A stretch of DNA of 64,000 bases, taken from positions 259,119 to 323,118 of the forward strand of contig NMRA01000457.1 of NCBI GenBank assembly GCA_002633005.1, in the 5' to 3' direction. Of the stretch, positions 1 to 10,435 are shown one piece after another. How positions within the stretch are numbered: position 1 is the stretch's first letter; every line of letters starts with the position of its first letter. A program made the position numbers and the translations under genes. The DNA comes from Phoronis australis (Eukaryota; Phoronida; Phoronidae). Below the pieces are notes generated by a model. That model was not told the DNA's origin. It saw only the letters and a list, made by a program, of their open reading frames with translations, and did no database searches.

Positions 1-341
1 GTGAGTGAAGTTATTCACATAACAGTAATCTGTTATCACTCTTTCATGGAAGTCTCTCAACAGTTGCCTGCCTTGAAGGGCCACTTAAATTTGAAACACC
101 AGCATTGGATAAAACAGAAAATACCAAACTTTGAAGCAAAATGATTTCCCAGTATTGAAAACGAAAAATCATGATCACAACTATTCTTTTTATCAAACAT
201 TTAAATAAAATTTCTCAGTCTGTTATCCTCTGGCTGACTGCCAAAAATGACAGCTCAGTTTCATGTTTTCCTTCAGTTAGTGAATGCACTCAAGAGGGCG
301 CCACGCAATGAAAGGGAAGGGCTAAAATGCATGTCCACTCC
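1..341 (-). other. CSTPP1 3' flank / presumed 3' UTR
   Basis: Sequence after the CSTPP1 stop. No canonical AATAAA is visible on the minus strand before the window edge, although a GATAAA variant occurs near 190. The true polyadenylation site may be outside the window. No other coding signal seen. Confidence 0.4.
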
Positions 342-400
342 TTACATGTCGATTTCTTCATCTGTGGCATCAAGTAACTTCGATTTCATTGGAAGCTTTC
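342..400 (-). CDS. CSTPP1: CSTPP1 exon 8 with stop codon
   Basis: Acceptor CAATTTCCAG after a pyrimidine-rich stretch. Encodes GKLPMKSKLLDATDEEIDM and then TAA at 344-342. The MDEEL-like acidic segment of human CSTPP1 aligns here, but the human protein continues for roughly 60 residues that are missing in this one. Either the C terminus is truly shorter or a downstream splice variant lies outside the window. Confidence 0.85.
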
Positions 401-3400
401 CTGGAAATTGCATGAAAAGAAAACTCAAGGTGAGTGGTGCCGCAGTAGATTTTAGTTAAAAAGTGATACGAGATTGCTATCCTCACCACAAAACTTTCAT
501 TCATTTCAACACAAGAACGAATGACCTGCTGCAACAAGCAAAGGTCTTGTACACCATGGTCTCAAGCAACAACAAACTGCCACTTTTTCCAAAACGGGTT
601 GCCAAAATCAAAAGTTAGTTGTAGTGATGTAAGGCGGGCGTAGAGCCATTTTACATTAAAAAAAAAAAACTATCTGCCAATACTAGCTAAATAATGATTG
701 CCAACACTGGTTATCCGATTAAAGTATGGCTGTTATTGTGCCAATGATGCAGTGATCGTATTTGAAGTTCACAATCTTTTTAAAAAGTTTCGTTAAAGAC
801 AACGTTCCTTTTGTTTTATATTAATGATTATGGAGCCTGTCATATTGACTTTTTGTGCTTTCCACACTGCCATGCGCCTGGGTCACCTTTTAAATCAACA
901 AAACTTATCTTAGGGAAAATGTTTAAATAACTACTTACAGCGACAAGGCCTCTGAGTCTATTCTTTACTTACCTATGTGTGTGTTGAGATCCTCGTTTTT
1001 TGAAAATGCGACAAGAAAACCATAGAACGACGTACTTGGTGCAGAAGTCAAGATTTCTCGAAGAATACCAAGAGGTGGGCAACTGAAATACAAAATGAGA
1101 TAAATGCACAAAGGAAATGCTTAGTATGTCATCATGTTCAGAAACTTGAAACAACAAATTAACGTGTTGTCGAGCAAACCATGACACAGGATTGATTACA
1201 GGTACAATACAAGCCAAAAGAATTCGGACAAAATGAGTCAGAAGTTACCATCATGACATCTGGGCAGAATCTGCATTATTAACTCATGAAGGTAGTCGAA
1301 CCATCCTGTCATTAGAATTTTACCCCCATATTCATTATTTTGCAAACAGGTTTAGTCTGGTCAACATGCCAACTGATGGCCACAACAAGTGACTTAATAC
1401 CCCTATAAAATATTCATAATTGCCGGTCATATTTGCTGTTAACAGACTCTGTCGTAATGACTTCTTAGTGCTAAACATGATCTGATAACGAGACAAATCC
1501 AAAAGCTTGCATACATCATTAGTAACATTTTATGCAAATTAAAAAAATAGAATATTTTTAAGACAATTTCTTGCAAATTTACAGAATTTGGAAAATTGAA
1601 AAGATTGATGAAACCAAGTTCACCCTATTGACTGGTTCACATAAAAACAACAGGAAAATAGTTGGTTGACTGTAAAGCTGACAATACATGAATGCGAGTT
1701 TTCAGAAAACATAAATTATCGTAGAGAGACAACTTTGGCTCGATCTGCCAAGTGTCCAGACAACAGTCCAGCAAGTGGGACCAAGGAAGTGGAGCAGGAA
1801 GTAAAGCACTTTGTACAGGCCATTCTAGTAGGTTTAGTGTTAAAGGGCACACAGGTGCAAAGTGGCAGGAGTTCAAAGAAACGATGGTTTGCCATATTCC
1901 ACTCAACTTTGCGGTCATTTTATTTCATTTCATGTGAATTGGTAGTGAAAACAAAAGGGAAATTGGTGTGAGTTTAAGTTTGTAAATAGCATGAAAAGCA
2001 GTGACAGATAATTAGTTCTATCTTGGCTCACACTGCTGGCACTTGAAGTGAGGTAAGTTGATCTACCTCAAAGAGGTGGAGATAAATTGTCACACCTGTG
2101 TCAAGTTGTACAAGTTTGACTGTTATCCACATGGCCACTTAAACGAGTGCAAGTTGCACCCAGGGCAACTTGTGCTATTTTAACTGCTTGTCTGGCTTCA
2201 GCTCTTCCAATAACACCAAAAAATAGCATTATAATATTACAACCATAATAATAATAATGCGATGCGGCGCGACGTGATGATGATAATAATAATACGGGAT
2301 GTACTCTGAGAGGCACAGCTTAGGCAAAATAGACAAAAAACAGGGACAACGAAGAAGGTGGCGACACCATGACAGCAATGGCCATGACACAATGGTGAAG
2401 CAGGCTTAACTTAAGTTGGACAATTACCTGAAGTCTGCTTTTTCACATATGGGCACTAGAGCCCTGTAGAACTGTGTACAGTCCACACCCTCTCCGTTCA
2501 CTTTACCGTGGTTGTTGTTCCGCTCATGCATGTGACTATCTGGCGAGTCACCAGCAGACGACGGGATGACAACCGGCTCCCTAGGACTGAGTGGCGAGTT
2601 ATGCAGAGAGGAGTACACCTCTTCGCACTTGGTGAGAAACTCTGATGAAAGAAACGAATTGGACCATAATTATTGTGCACAAGACGGATTTTTACCACGT
2701 CTATGTCTACCACGATGGTAGCTTTACATAGTATGGCAAACATTCCCTAATTTGGGGAAGTCTCTAGAATTTCGGATACAGAAACTCTCGAAAAAACTGA
2801 ATTTTCTTCACTCCGGAAATTGGGGAAAGTGCGATTTTGGTGTTCGGCATCTTTCTCAAATTTCGGATTATGTGTTTTCAATCTACAGAAGGGGTTTTTG
2901 CTGTCTTTCTCGTGATTCATAAATTTTAGATGGCCAATATTGCCTGTTTCTAGGATTTGGTACAAGTTTCAAGTTTGCGCAAAATAATTAATTTTTCACT
3001 GTCCTACATTGGAGAGTTTGCATAATGCAAAATAATTAAAAGACTATTTCTGTTTGAGTTGAAAATTACTATGGATATTCTAAGGAAAAATAAGCAATGC
3101 TGTAACAATACATTTTTGTAACAAAAACATTCTTCCAACTAATTTGTATCTGTTGCATTAGGTTGTTAGCTCAAGTTAACCGTAGTTTTGGCCACAGTTT
3201 ATAGTAATGTTGACAAGGTTTTTAAGACACTCCTAGAGCAGGGCAATATTTCAGAAGCAGCATTGAATGAAAGTTTAGTTTACATTTTGCTACAAAAATT
3301 TTCATGACGATAGCCCAGTGATCAGTACAATTTTATACAAGACCCGTTCTACATTTGAGTTAACTTCACTGCTAAACTGGGCCTTTCACGTAAAAGTTTG

Positions 3401-6400
3401 CAATTCCATAAAACATCAAATTCAAAACAACAGGATATTATACAAATATGGACTCAGATCACGAGCATGATATAAGGTCATATGAACCAAGGGAGAGCAA
3501 TATTGCTCTCACAATGTCCACATGACCAGATGCGCCCAACGGATTGGTCTATATTTGCGTAATTACACAGCCAGTGAATATTGTTTTGTTCCTCTGATTT
3601 TTTGTCGCTCATTAGGGAGCACAAATGAAAAGTGATATTCCATGACGAGGTTGGTCAACATCAGGCCATACAGGAAGTCACTGGAGCATATTAAGTATCA
3701 GTGGTCAAATAATACTTACTAAAAATCACTTTTGAAAGACCATAAAATCAGAAGATACAAGATATGATACTTATTCAGTGATACAAAAACAACGTCTGTA
3801 TTAAGGCCTGCAAAACACTTACCATAGAAGTAAAACTCAGTTTGGAATGCGTAGAGAAAGTCTGAGAAGGATATGAGGCAGTCCATGGCATCATCCATCA
3901 ATATGATTCTAAAATAACGACAAACCACAGAAGAAAATAAATAAATGTTGAAATTCTGGGAGAGAAACCATCAACTGTTCACAGAGTCTGTATTTGCTAT
4001 AGCAACAAAAAGAAGTTGAGCGAATACAAAGACATAGTCGTGGGATTCAACATGGCTTCTCAAGGCAACACTGATCAAAATACAACACCATCTTCATTCC
4101 GTCTAGAATGCTTTCCAAATAGTGGTTGAAAACAGACAGTGTTATATGGAAACTTTCTTTCACAGTAACAGAAATTCCTCTGGTTTTGATATCGACTATA
4201 TTTGATACTAAAATGTCAAATGTTTAAAACCTGTATTTGTAGTGTTATTTACTACTACTCCTGTCTCTCTGTGCTAAAATGTTTGGACCGTCTTATCTAA
4301 AGTTATGTAGGATCCTGGCGAACTTCGCAACATCATATCTCAGAAATAGCCGATGGGATTCACAGGAAACCTTCAGAAACTACCCTTTATACACTGTTCC
4401 CCACGTTGTTGGGAATTGTTTTTGAATTTTTCCACTTTTCCATGAGGGGCCATCTATAAACGAAAATGAAATTATTTGGATAATTTAGAAAATTGCAGCA
4501 ACATTTTTTTGCGATTTCATCATGAATATCTTATCAAGCGAAACTTTAATCATCACCAAATGATCCTTTTAATGGCAGATTGGCAAAAAGTCAAAACTCA
4601 AATTACTGGGTTAAAAAATATTATAGTTTATAATTCACTAAATCAGAACATGGTTCGAATGATTATTAAGTAATAAGAAAAGGTCTAATTTTGAACAAAT
4701 CTTCTATTAATAAATTCTCAATACGGTAAAAGTAGTCAAATACAACCTTGCTGTTTTCTGGATGATTTCAACAGGGAAATTGGAACACAGCAAACAGATG
4801 AGCGAGTGGTACTCTTGAGCATTCAACAGGTCTGGAATGATTAATAAAACATTATGAAGCATCAGGAAAAACCACGTCATGATATGCGTGCTAACGCCAT
4901 GTGTTGATACATCTAACAATCGAGAGATGTTATGCGACTGATATGAAGCGGGTTAGCTATGGAACGGTTGAACAATCCCATCAAAGTGTGCTTTTTGGCA
5001 CTTGGCTTTACTCCCAATGCTCTGTACACTCTGATGAGGCATGTAACTGATTTTATATTATAGTATAAAAGGTTTGAAATTTATTTGAATTGCTTGAATA
5101 ACTGGCTTAATATTTTCATTTTCCATAGTGTTTACGAAGGGAACATTCTTCTAATCTTCAAATGTTTTTTCATAAGTTTTACCATTGATGGTGAAACGTA
5201 ACACAAGTGCGCTCTTACCACCCTTTTTTCCAATATAGCTGAAGCACCTCCAGAAGGACCGTATGAACGACCCGCGATTGTGTGGAGTAGAGTTAACATA
5301 CTTGAATTCTCTGTACAAAGTGTGACTGCCCTCCTTGAGACTGATGAAACTGTAAAGTTCAAAGGTCAATTAGCCTAAGTGACATAAAACTGCACAGTGC
5401 AAATGTCAGTCAACGTAAGTGACACATAACTGCACAGTACAAATGTCAGTCAACGTAAGGCACATAACTGCACTGTGCAAATTTCAACCAACCCAAGTGA
5501 CACATAAAGGCACGACATGTCCACAAAACTATCAACATGGGAGTCAATATGTAACTTGATTATAGCGAAATCTCATAAATCTCAGAGACAAATATTTGCC
5601 AAAAGCGACTTTTTCCATTTTCAAAAGCTTCAAACATTGTTGTGAAGATCAGCTCCACTATTTTTCAAAACTGATGACAACTATCACTGAAGTTTAAAAT
5701 CACAAAGCATAAACTTGGAGAAACTACAGTATACTAAATCAATGAGACCGTACTGCACTCATAGTATATTACATTCCCATGGGTACATGTTTGGCTCACA
5801 TAACAAAATAGTTTGTAATCACAACTTCACCAAATTATAGTTTCAAAACAATCAAACCAGCTTATCCGGTGGCTTTCACTTTGACCACAGCAATACCTTG
5901 GATTTGAGAAAAAGCCATCAACATCAATAACTAATAAATTTGTAGGACTGACCAGAAATATGACCACACCCATTTATTATCAAAATTCTCAAAAACTTAC
6001 CAATCATTTACACAATGACTGACATTACGCAAAAACTGTGCAATATTGATGTCACTTAAATGGAACAATTGACTCCCGGAACAAGTCGTTGTTAGGTTTA
6101 ATAGCAAGGTGGACCTCATTTGCGCTGGGGCAACTTGATACACGAATGACAACATGCCCCGCCTTACCAAGAGGGGGTAACTTATTCTAGGGTAACAACC
6201 CAGCGCAAGTTGCAGTGTGGACACAAACTTGAAGACAAGGCGGAAGTAATTACCACCTGTGAACATGCTCAATTACACTCATAGGGGTGAACCCTTTTGT
6301 GTCAAATTTGTGGTAAGGTGTAAGGTGTGTAGTGGGGATGCTGACGGGAAAAATTGCTCCAAGACAAGTTGCTCCGGGGCAAGCTACGGACATGACTCTT

Positions 6401-8921
6401 CACACACAGTAACCCAAACCCTAAGGAACCCTCCCCGGGGGTATTGAGCATGTCCATTAGGAAATTAAAATGCTTAACTGCACCCATTCCTGTGATGTAT
6501 GACCTCGATAAGAACTTTTCTGAAACCCTGTTGTTGTCTGCTCGGTTTTTTCGTGACCCTAGCCAGGTCCCAAGAGCTTGTAAACCTGAAATGACTGGTT
6601 ATGACTGTTGAGACAATGTCACTTACTAATCACTTAAGAACTTGATTGCATTGACTTTGGGGTTTTCATCTTTGTATTCCAACAGTTGAGCCACAGCATC
6701 CTCCAGGTACGTTAACACATGATGCTTTGCTGAAGAAGAAAATTGGATACAATAGTAACGTCGTTCTCACCAACTCACATACACATAATGTTACGAGGCA
6801 CCAAAAAGTATCCTGTGGCAAATCTGTGGTGGGTGTTGTAATATGATGGCCTCTTTTGAGCACTCGGTTATGGGCAATTGCTCTCAGGTTGACTGGTTAA
6901 GACGCCTGGCTTTGAAGAAAGAGGTACTGGGTTCAAATTTAAAATTCGTAACCAAGTTTCTAGTGACTGCCCTCACGAGGATTATTCAGCAAAGTCAACA
7001 CTCACACAACTCATTCACTGACAGAAACTGAAATGTAATCTATTATGGAAACCATCTTGTATAAGACTGGTCTTGAAACCTGTGCCACTTGCTTAAAAGT
7101 CATTTAGCCTAAGAATAATTGCCCGAGTAATTAAGATAGGCCTTTACACACCCACTGCAGTTTCATTACACCATTCGCCATCCATTGGAATATAGAGGTC
7201 ACGCAAGATGACTGGACCATTCCACTTGGAACTCAAGTCAACATGAAGTTGCCCCTCAAATTCACCGCAGTTCTATAGGCACAGAACACAATAATTAAGG
7301 TCATGCAAGTCTTTGAGAGATATCACCAAGCATTACTAGTAAAGCACATGATACCACTGGCTAAGCTAGTCTTAATGTACCCCTTTTTCAACACTTTTTC
7401 ACATTTCTGAACTACCACATAAATTCTTTGGAATTTCTGGAAAAGCTTATTCGATGCAAAAAAAAGTTCTCTTTGGCTTTTAAAAGATTACACCTAAGAG
7501 AATAAATCACGGGGTTAAAATTTTTCAAGCAAAGACAATTCACTTGGCTCACACAATTGTGTACCCATGATGGACACCCCACAACTCAACATTTTTGAAA
7601 GCACGTCTCCAGAAGTCGTGATTTCCTGACAAGTAGTAATTTAATCAAATTAATTTACGACTACTCAGTACTATTTAATGGATATTTCGGGATTCAAATT
7701 TGTGAGTTTTCAAAAATGGAAACTTTCCAGTCATCTGCTTCTTCTGCTCTTCAACTCGTTACTACCAATGTTTGAAAAAATGCTCAAGAATTCCCACACG
7801 TGTCATTCAGTGCAACAAGATGACTGTGCTCAGTGCAAGCAAGCTGTTTGGCTATGAGGAGTGAACGTAATCAATATAATAGTTAAGACCATTAAATACT
7901 TGTGTATTCAACAAAAAATTTTAACTGTGGGGCACACTGTCCATCATGGGTAATGTTGTAAATTGTGAACTTAGGTAGGTTTGTGTTTTGTCATCTTTCA
8001 TGTCATACGTCCGTGTGCGTCCGTCAGTTTCCGTAAGTGGACCAGATGTGATGAGTATCAGTGCAAACCTGTGTATTAGTTAACACGGTAGTACACTGCA
8101 CTGATGCTAGTGAGTGTCTTACGATTACATCTACGAAGACAATCACAGGACCTATACTATAGGAAACTGATTGGACATAGACAGTTGGTCATCAACAGAA
8201 CTAGGCAACACGTAGCCCCTTGGTTGGCCATTTAGGGGCTACAATACTTCCATTCGCTTTCTGTACGCATTTCGTTACATGTATTTTAAGAGGGGGTAGG
8301 CCAAATCCGGCCACCAATTTTGAGTTTTCACCTCGTCAAAAATACATTCCACACTTAAAATTATCTCTTAAAAAAAGTGCTTACTTTCTTCATTGGTCCT
8401 TTCTACTTCTATACATATCTTCGATGAAGTTTAGTTGTGAGAATTAAGGTGACTTTGGCGAAGAATTCCAACTCCATTTGTTTGGCTACCCTTAACTTTT
8501 TCACCACATGCGCGATAACCTTAAGTAGGTCAACTGAGTCACCTGAGTTAGGCAAAGGCTACCGCCAGACTGAGCAAAGCGCGTGACACTTGTAAAATAG
8601 CATGAGAAGGTATCAGTTGAAATTTGTACGATTTGTGTCCCTTGGACTTTTTATTCATCAACACGCGTGATTTCACGTAACTTCCTCAAAATGGCACCCG
8701 GTAAGAGAAACTCGAGCAAACCGCGGCAGTTTTTCATCGATTTGTTCAGGTTTTGCTGACTAAATTGTATCCAGAGTCATGGTATGTGTTAATAACAACT
8801 CCATGTTCCTATATGTATGGTTCATTTGATTTTATTTGCTGTATTTTGAAATGGGTAACTTTTTGTGGAGATGTATAGTCCGGTTACCTATTGTTGTCAG
8901 GCTCCAAAGGTCGTCCGCCAT
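342..8921 (-). CDS. CSTPP1: CSTPP1 (C11orf49) orthologue, whole coding region, 8 exons
   Basis: The gene model joins minus-strand exons 8888-8921, 6627-6729, 5219-5349, 4747-4831, 3823-3908, 2428-2641, 973-1082 and 342-400: 822 nt, 273 residues plus stop, and all phases close. Recognised from remembered similarity to human CSTPP1: HVLTYLEDAVAQLL near residue 15, TPHNRGSFIRSFWRCF near 66-81, a segment starting EYHSLICLLC near 95, ILMDDAMDCLISFSDFLYAF near 119-138, and FYGFLVAFSKN near 237-247. In human, CSTPP1 sits at centriolar satellites and controls the tubulin polyglutamylase complex, and so microtubule glutamylation. No signal peptide or membrane segment is seen. It is shorter than the human protein (331 residues as I recall), mainly at the C terminus. 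It is divergent to LRP4. Confidence 0.93.
401..2427. other. CSTPP1 introns 6 and 7
   Basis: Introns 401-972 and 1083-2427. They hold a short A run at 659, and near 2148-2175 a small palindrome with arms CAAGTTGC and GCAACTTG. Open frames at 1637-1971 on both strands overlap each other and look like chance. No gene seen. Confidence 0.5.
973..1082 (-). CDS. CSTPP1: CSTPP1 exon 7
   Basis: Acceptor GTATTTCAG, donor G|GTAAGT. Encodes SCPPLGILREILTS, then APSTSFYGFLVAFSKNED, then LNTHI, aligning with the SCPPPALVKEAL and FYGFLMALSK segments of human CSTPP1. In phase 2, out phase 1. Confidence 0.93.
2428..2641 (-). CDS. CSTPP1: CSTPP1 exon 6
   Basis: Acceptor TTTCATCAG, donor AG|GTAATT. Encodes residues 147-216: EFLTKCEEVYSSLHN, then a polar low-complexity linker (SPLSPREP, PSSAGDSPDS, NNNHGK), then FYRALVPICEKADF. 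The human protein has a similar disordered Ser/Pro/Gly stretch between the same flanking motifs. In phase 1, out phase 2. Confidence 0.92.
3823..3908 (-). CDS. CSTPP1: CSTPP1 exon 5
   Basis: Acceptor TTATTTTAG, donor G|GTAAGT. Encodes IILMDDAMDCLISFSDFLYA then FQTEFYFY, nearly identical to the human block and the firmest identification of the gene. In phase 2, out phase 1. Confidence 0.97.
4290..4640 (-). repeat. Dispersed repeat family A, inverted copy
   Basis: Reverse orientation of the same landmarks (GTTATGTAGGATCCTGGCG, CATATCTCAGAAATAG, CACTTTTCCATGAGGGG). Lies inside CSTPP1 intron 4. Confidence 0.65.
4747..4831 (-). CDS. CSTPP1: CSTPP1 exon 4
   Basis: Encodes residues 90-116 (DLLNAQEYHSLICLLC, then SNFPVEIIQKTA) plus two bases. 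Acceptor ATTCCAG. The donor is AG|GTTGTA, a poor match to consensus, but the junction to exon 5 restores the family sequence KTAR-IILMDD, which decides the boundary. In phase 1, out phase 2. Confidence 0.92.
5219..5349 (-). CDS. CSTPP1: CSTPP1 exon 3
   Basis: Acceptor ACTTTACAG, donor G|GTAAGA. Encodes residues 46-89 with GSHTLYREFKYVNSTPHNRG followed by SFIRSFWRCFSYIGKKG, among the most conserved blocks of the family. In phase 2, out phase 1. The intron just upstream on the minus strand contains a short tandem array (5376-5510). Confidence 0.95.
5350..6626. other. CSTPP1 intron 2
   Basis: Contains the 5376-5510 tandem array, a 35-nt pseudo-exon with consensus splice sites (6001-6035), and a locally GC-richer patch at 6100-6450 whose GCAACTTG and CAAGTTGC motifs in inverted orientation resemble the palindrome near 2150, suggesting an old non-autonomous element. 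No coding exon of CSTPP1 is missing here, because exons 2 and 3 join in frame. Confidence 0.5.
5376..5510. repeat. Short tandem array, ~40-bp unit, about 3.5 copies
   Basis: Imperfect units built on AAGTGACACATAACTGCACA followed by GTGCAAATGTCAGTCAACGT repeat about three and a half times with small indels. It lies about 25 bp upstream (on the minus strand) of CSTPP1 exon 3, so it occupies the branch-point region of that intron. Confidence 0.8.
6627..6729 (-). CDS. CSTPP1: CSTPP1 exon 2
   Basis: Acceptor TTCTTCAG, donor TA|GTAAGTG. Encodes residues 12-45, including HHVLTYLEDAVAQLLEYKD, the conserved N-terminal helix region of CSTPP1. It enters in phase 1 and leaves in phase 2; its final TA is completed to Tyr by the first T of exon 3. 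Confidence 0.93.
6730..8887. other. CSTPP1 intron 1
   Basis: 2.2 kb without recognised genes. It holds an unassigned open segment with splice-like ends at 7147-7272 (minus) and a plus-strand ATG with good Kozak context and splice donor at 8691-8700, both discussed as findings. Remaining sequence is AT-rich and featureless. Confidence 0.5.
8888..8921 (-). CDS. CSTPP1: CSTPP1 exon 1 (start codon)
   Basis: Encodes MADDLWSLTTI and one base of the next codon. The start has a strong Kozak context (AACAAGATGGCGG). The donor is G|GTAACC. Ending in phase 1, its G joins CA of exon 2 to give Ala, producing ...TTI-AKHHVLTY, which matches the AQRHVLTY region of the human protein. The extreme N terminus differs from human, so the start rests on Kozak context, phase and the CpG-rich surroundings. 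Confidence 0.82.
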
Positions 8922-10383
8922 CTTGTTTCGCGTGCAGCGCAACCACGCGGGACTTAGCGTTCCAATTTGGAGTGCTCGTCTGCACGTTAGGTACTAACTT
9001 ATCGGAAGAGACACGTATCAAAGTAATGAGACAAAAATCGGTGAGTTTACCGATTGTTTTTTAAAACCACTTAAAAATCAGTAGATTTTACTAATACACT
9101 TTTTTGTGCGTTTTCAGAAGATGTTTTCGAATTTAAATTTTCTTCCGACGGGACACAAAACATGATCCAGGGTTTGTTTATGCAATGTATCTGTTTGTCC
9201 CAGGCACTAGTAGGATCTAGAAGGCCAAAGGAAAAATCCGCAGACAAATGCGATACGCTGGGTTCTTAACATTTTTGCCTCACGTTCACCATTAAACTGC
9301 ATTGAAATGTTGACCAATTGGCTTTTATTGGAAACCACAGTGCAGAGCTCAACATCAAAACTTCAAATCGAGTTTATGTCAATAAAAACAGGCTGTTGCA
9401 ATTTTCATTACTTCGTTGGCCTTTTTCTGCATGTTTCTCAGTTTTTACAAAAGGGGGCAGCATATGACGAACTTAGGTGTCACAATAAAATGGCTGCCGA
9501 AGGCAGTGCACATTTGAAATAACTCGGCACAAATTAAAGAAAACTTCCGAATCGATGAATGCGGTATATCTGTGAGAGTTAAATCGAATCCTATTCAGAT
9601 CATAACTTTGAAGTGGAATAATTCGGTGAGTACAACAGCAAGTCGGTTTTATGCTTAGGCGGACGACCATTGGGTTCCCGAGTATACTATCGCCCCTGGC
9701 CTTGTATGCCTGCGGCATCCAGGGCTATGTAATTGCCTACAACAGAACCAGTTCCAACCACTGGATAATGAGTCCGTCATTCAGTGAGTATCTGGTTCTC
9801 TAAATCAGTACTACCCGATCACCATGCTCAGTGCCCGGAATGAAATTGCTCAATATGGAATGGGAGCGTCTCTGGCAACACAATTACCTAGGTATCTGTC
9901 AGCTGGCAGCGTAAATCTCCCCGCATCCATTTTCATCACATAAAGCGAATGATTCGGTATTTCATGACTGCGGAATATTACATACGATAAATGCACAAGT
10001 AACTAACAATATCAACGACAACTTGTAAAAATTATTGACACCAGCTTGTCAACAGATGTCTGTTCGTCCCGGAAACTAAAGTTATATTGCGTTCAATATT
10101 TACTCTGTGTATATAAAGTATTTGGTTATAAAAAGCGAATGAAATTAACTACAGCTGTTTTTTGCATGAATTAATGCTTGTAAATTTTTAAACGATATGA
10201 ATTTCATCTTCATACTACTAAAAAAGTCACATCTACGGCGAATGAAAATTCGACGCGACGCTAACTTCGGTAATTGAGGTCAAGTTGAAAAGTTGGCAAA
10301 CTTTTGTTATGCTGGTTATATCTGTGTCTGTGTTGGCAAAACAATGGCTAAAAGTTGGATGATCAAGTGACTGTTATGAGGAC
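8922..10383. promoter_or_regulatory. Divergent CSTPP1-LRP4 intergenic interval
   Basis: The two start codons face away from each other 1.46 kb apart, so both 5' UTRs and core promoters should lie in or near this stretch. CpG dinucleotides cluster around 8900-9010, next to the CSTPP1 start, as in a CpG-type promoter. A plausible non-coding 5' exon donor (TCG|GTGAGT) is at 9625. No TATA box at a convincing position. The exact transcription starts cannot be read from sequence. Confidence 0.55.
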
Positions 10384-10435
10384 ATGGAATTAATTACATT
10401 TTCAGCGGCAATACTACTGACGTTGGTTTCTGCCG
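10384..10435 (+). CDS. LRP4: LRP4 exon 1: signal peptide
   Basis: ATG in context AGGACATGG, then [17 protein letters not shown], a short hydrophobic signal sequence with a likely cleavage after SA. The donor is G|GTACGT, and the phase-1 G joins CT of exon 2 as Ala. The next exon is 23.6 kb away. Phase match and the signal peptide are the support; no homology is expected in such a segment, so this is less certain than the other exons. Confidence 0.78.

Larger units (their letters stand above)
2642..5218. other. CSTPP1 introns 3, 4 and 5
   Basis: Introns 2642-3822, 3909-4746 and 4832-5218. The middle one holds a reverse-oriented copy of dispersed repeat family A (about 4290-4640). The rest is AT-rich with no recognisable feature. 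Confidence 0.5.

Noticed and set aside
1637-1971. Overlapping open frames on both strands as a small gene
   Set aside because: No splice sites, start context or recognisable motifs; it lies in a CSTPP1 intron.
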